From Flavobacterium profundi (GTDB taxonomy: Bacteria; Bacteroidota; Bacteroidia; Flavobacteriales; Flavobacteriaceae), in assembly GCF_006491645.1 (NCBI RefSeq), contig NZ_VDCZ01000005.1, positions 1 to 64,000 of the forward strand: a stretch of DNA of 64,000 nt. Reading direction: 5' to 3'. Positions within the stretch are counted from its first letter, which is position 1. Each line of letters opens with the position of its first letter. The translations under genes and the position numbers were made by a program. Below the pieces are notes generated by a model. The model saw only the letters and a program-made list of their open reading frames with translations. It was not told the DNA's origin and ran no database searches. Positions 62,228 to 64,000 of the stretch are shown in pieces.

Positions 62228-63797
62228 ATTTAAAATAGATTCAGAAAGTACAGAATTATTAGACCGAATTACAAATATCTATAATTTTAAGAGAGATACT
62301 ATCACTGGCAGAATTGCTCTTTCATTAAGCATTGAAAAAGGTCGTCTCTTTCACGAAAATGATAATAGTCTAGCTCAAAACGGAAGAGAATATACTCCAA
62401 CAAGTAACATATTTGGTCGTTTAGTAAATGATGTTGATAATTTTACTCTTTATAAATCCATTTTCGATCAACATTATAATAAAGAATTGACAGAAAGTGA
62501 GTTTATTAAACTTTATAAACTTCATTTAAAAGATGGTCTTGAAATTTGGAATAATAAATTAAACAATAGTGATATTACAAAAGGAGAGCACATTTCACTT
62601 TTATTAAACCCAATCAAAAAAGGATTAACATTAAGATCAAAAACTGTAAAAACTGGTTTAAGTTCAAATAAAATCAAAGTAAAAGAATTTGAAGACCTTT
62701 TAACATTCCAATTAGGAAAAACAGAAGAAGGTGAAACGATTGAAATTAGAATTAATGATTTAAGAGAGTTTGATAACAGAAATATTGCTATTGCTGGAAT
62801 GGCAGGTTCAGGAAAAACACAATTAATGAAAGATATTTTATATCAAATTTCAAAAAACACTAATTATGATTTAAAGTTCATCTTCTTTGATTACAAAGGA
62901 GAAGGTAATCCAGAGCAATTAAAGCCATTTTTAGATGCAACAAAATGTGAGTTTATTGATATTGTTAATGATGGTGGAATTGAATTTAATCCATTTTTAT
63001 CAATTAGTTTAGACGAAAGACAAAGACCTTTTAGTATTAAAGCTTTTGTTGACACAATAGCCACTTTTGTCCCTAGTGTTGGTGTTGCTCAAAAAAATAT
63101 TCTGACAAATGTTATAACCGACTTATTCGATAGCAAAAATGGTTCTTATCCAACAATAAATGAGTTATTTGAAAATTTAGAAGAGTATTACGAGGAAAAT
63201 AATAGAAAACCAGATACATTATTTGCAGGTATTCAAGATTTGACAACCAATATTTTCAATTGTAGTCCAAACAATACAGATATTTTAGATAAAAGCCTAT
63301 ATCTCAATCTTCCACCAGCTTTATCAGACACTTTGAGACAGTTAGTTGTGTTTTTGTTATTGAGATATTTCAATTCTTATTTTAGCTCAACCAATGATTG
63401 TGAACCACAAGACCATATTTTTCCATTACGCTATGTAATTGTAATTGATGAAGCTCATATATATTTAAAAAATAAAAATGCTAGAAAAGCACTAGAGGAA
63501 CTTTTGAGACTATTAAGATCAAAAGGTGTTATTATCGTTATGCTTTCACAAGGAGTTGAAGACTACAAAACAAAAGACTTTGATTTTGCTTCACAAGTAA
63601 AACTTCCTATTTGTTTAAATATTCAAAATAAGGACTATAAAGCCATTAGTAATTTTGTTGGTACACCAAGCAGTAAGTACAAATTAGAAACTGAAATCAA
63701 TAAGTTAGAATCGGGTAAAGGTCTAATAAATATTGGAGAACCGAAAATGATTGAATTAAGACAATGGTGGAAAACAAAAAAAGAAGAAAATATATAA
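62220..63797 (+). CDS. dndE: DndE domain fused to a HerA/FtsK-type ATPase
   Basis: The N-terminal 115 residues (MIRFKIDSESTELLDRITNI) resemble DndE, a small DNA-binding protein that recognises nicked DNA. They are followed by an ATPase of 400 residues with Walker A GMAGSGKTQ (193-201), FFDYKGEG and Walker B VIVIDEAHIYL (406-416). The overlap with dndD is eight bases. Some Dnd and Dnd-like clusters have DndE fused to a HerA-like ATPase. The protein probably forms a hexamer on DNA and couples ATP use to modification or restriction, which is inferred. Confidence 0.75.
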   Translation: MIRFKIDSESTELLDRITNIYNFKRDTITGRIALSLSIEKGRLFHENDNSLAQNGREYTPTSNIFGRLVNDVDNFTLYKSIFDQHYNKELTESEFIKLYKLHLKDGLEIWNNKLNNSDITKGEHISLLLNPIKKGLTLRSKTVKTGLSSNKIKVKEFEDLLTFQLGKTEEGETIEIRINDLREFDNRNIAIAGMAGSGKTQLMKDILYQISKNTNYDLKFIFFDYKGEGNPEQLKPFLDATKCEFIDIVNDGGIEFNPFLSISLDERQRPFSIKAFVDTIATFVPSVGVAQKNILTNVITDLFDSKNGSYPTINELFENLEEYYEENNRKPDTLFAGIQDLTTNIFNCSPNNTDILDKSLYLNLPPALSDTLRQLVVFLLLRYFNSYFSSTNDCEPQDHIFPLRYVIVIDEAHIYLKNKNARKALEELLRLLRSKGVIIVMLSQGVEDYKTKDFDFASQVKLPICLNIQNKDYKAISNFVGTPSSKYKLETEINKLESGKGLINIGEPKMIELRQWWKTKKEENI

Positions 63798-63854
63798 ACT
63801 AATAAGTATTACAAAACAATCTAATATTGAAAGTCAAGAGTTATAGAAAATAAC

Positions 63855-64000
63855 TTAACTCCAAAAATAAATGCGTAATACACATTGCAACTGTATGTAA
63901 CTTCTAGAAAAACAAATGGTTTTGCGTTACAATCGTTTTAAATGGGTTCGCATAGACAAATTATTTCTTTCAATTTGATTGGTACCAAAACGTGTTACTC
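63855..64000 (-). pseudogene. IS1-family transposase fragment, C-terminal end, internal stop
   Basis: The minus strand at the window edge encodes RFGTNQIERNNLSMRTHLKR, then L, a TAA stop (63927-63929), and then RKTICFSRSYIQLQCVLRIYF in the same frame, with the final stop at 63855-63857. This pattern (TNxIERKNLxxRTHxKRLNRKTICFS) is the C-terminus of IS1-family transposases. The in-frame stop indicates decay. The rest of the element lies outside the window. Confidence 0.7.

Overview
The window looks like a chromosome segment of a Flavobacteriaceae bacterium, probably Flavobacterium. It is AT-rich. Many genes have the Bacteroidota promoter form TTG-N19-21-TAnnTTTG. It carries TonB receptors with CarboxypepD_reg domains, many small outer-membrane beta-barrels, DUF4290/DUF4199/DUF5686 genes, a type B L31 and a 6S RNA of flavobacterial type between zapA and rny.

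Region 1 (1-12.9 kb) looks like an RNA-repair neighbourhood. On the minus strand there is a compact array of tRNA-like sequences. Five have a full or nearly full cloverleaf, with Arg, Lys, Pro, Tyr and Leu anticodons. Two have intact tRNA ends but a large insert in place of the anticodon arm, and two are degenerate. A 105-residue unknown protein sits inside the array, and a slipin (band-7) gene and a Tim44-like gene follow it. Upstream lie two tiny ORFs (36 and 39 codons) with their own promoters and terminators. Further right, on the same strand, is an operon rtcB - RlaP-type nucleotidyltransferase - RlaP-type nucleotidyltransferase. Its terminator is nearly identical to that of one tiny ORF. 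Between the two blocks lie a plus-strand pair (a large unknown protein and a c-type cytochrome), a 49-residue ORF, and two arrays of a 16-bp palindrome repeated every 21-22 bp.

Region 2 (13-54.5 kb) is mostly ordinary core genome: lipoproteins, an XRE regulator, mtaB, a GlmU-like transferase, rpmE2, a GT2 glycosyltransferase, a phosphohexomutase, an ABC exporter, a TonB receptor with an M23 peptidase, the zapB-like/zapA/6S RNA/rny cluster, xerD, a cluster of six related outer-membrane beta-barrels, aroQ, murA (Asp in place of the usual catalytic Cys), recQ, fmt, HU and YqgE. Two genes, at 39.3-39.8 kb and 45.5-46.1 kb, have one-base frameshifts in homopolymer runs inside their signal peptides.

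Region 3 (54.6-64 kb) is a genomic island next to tRNA-Met(CAT). It has a tyrosine recombinase, phased short repeats, a ribbon-helix-helix protein and a tightly overlapping four-gene operon. The operon encodes a large protein with RNA-polymerase alpha-CTD-like, sigma-region-4-like, HARE-like winged-helix and helicase-associated segments, a 60-residue small protein, DndD, and a DndE fused to a HerA/FtsK-type ATPase. No DndA, DndB or DndC is visible. The window ends in the C-terminal part of a broken IS1-family transposase.
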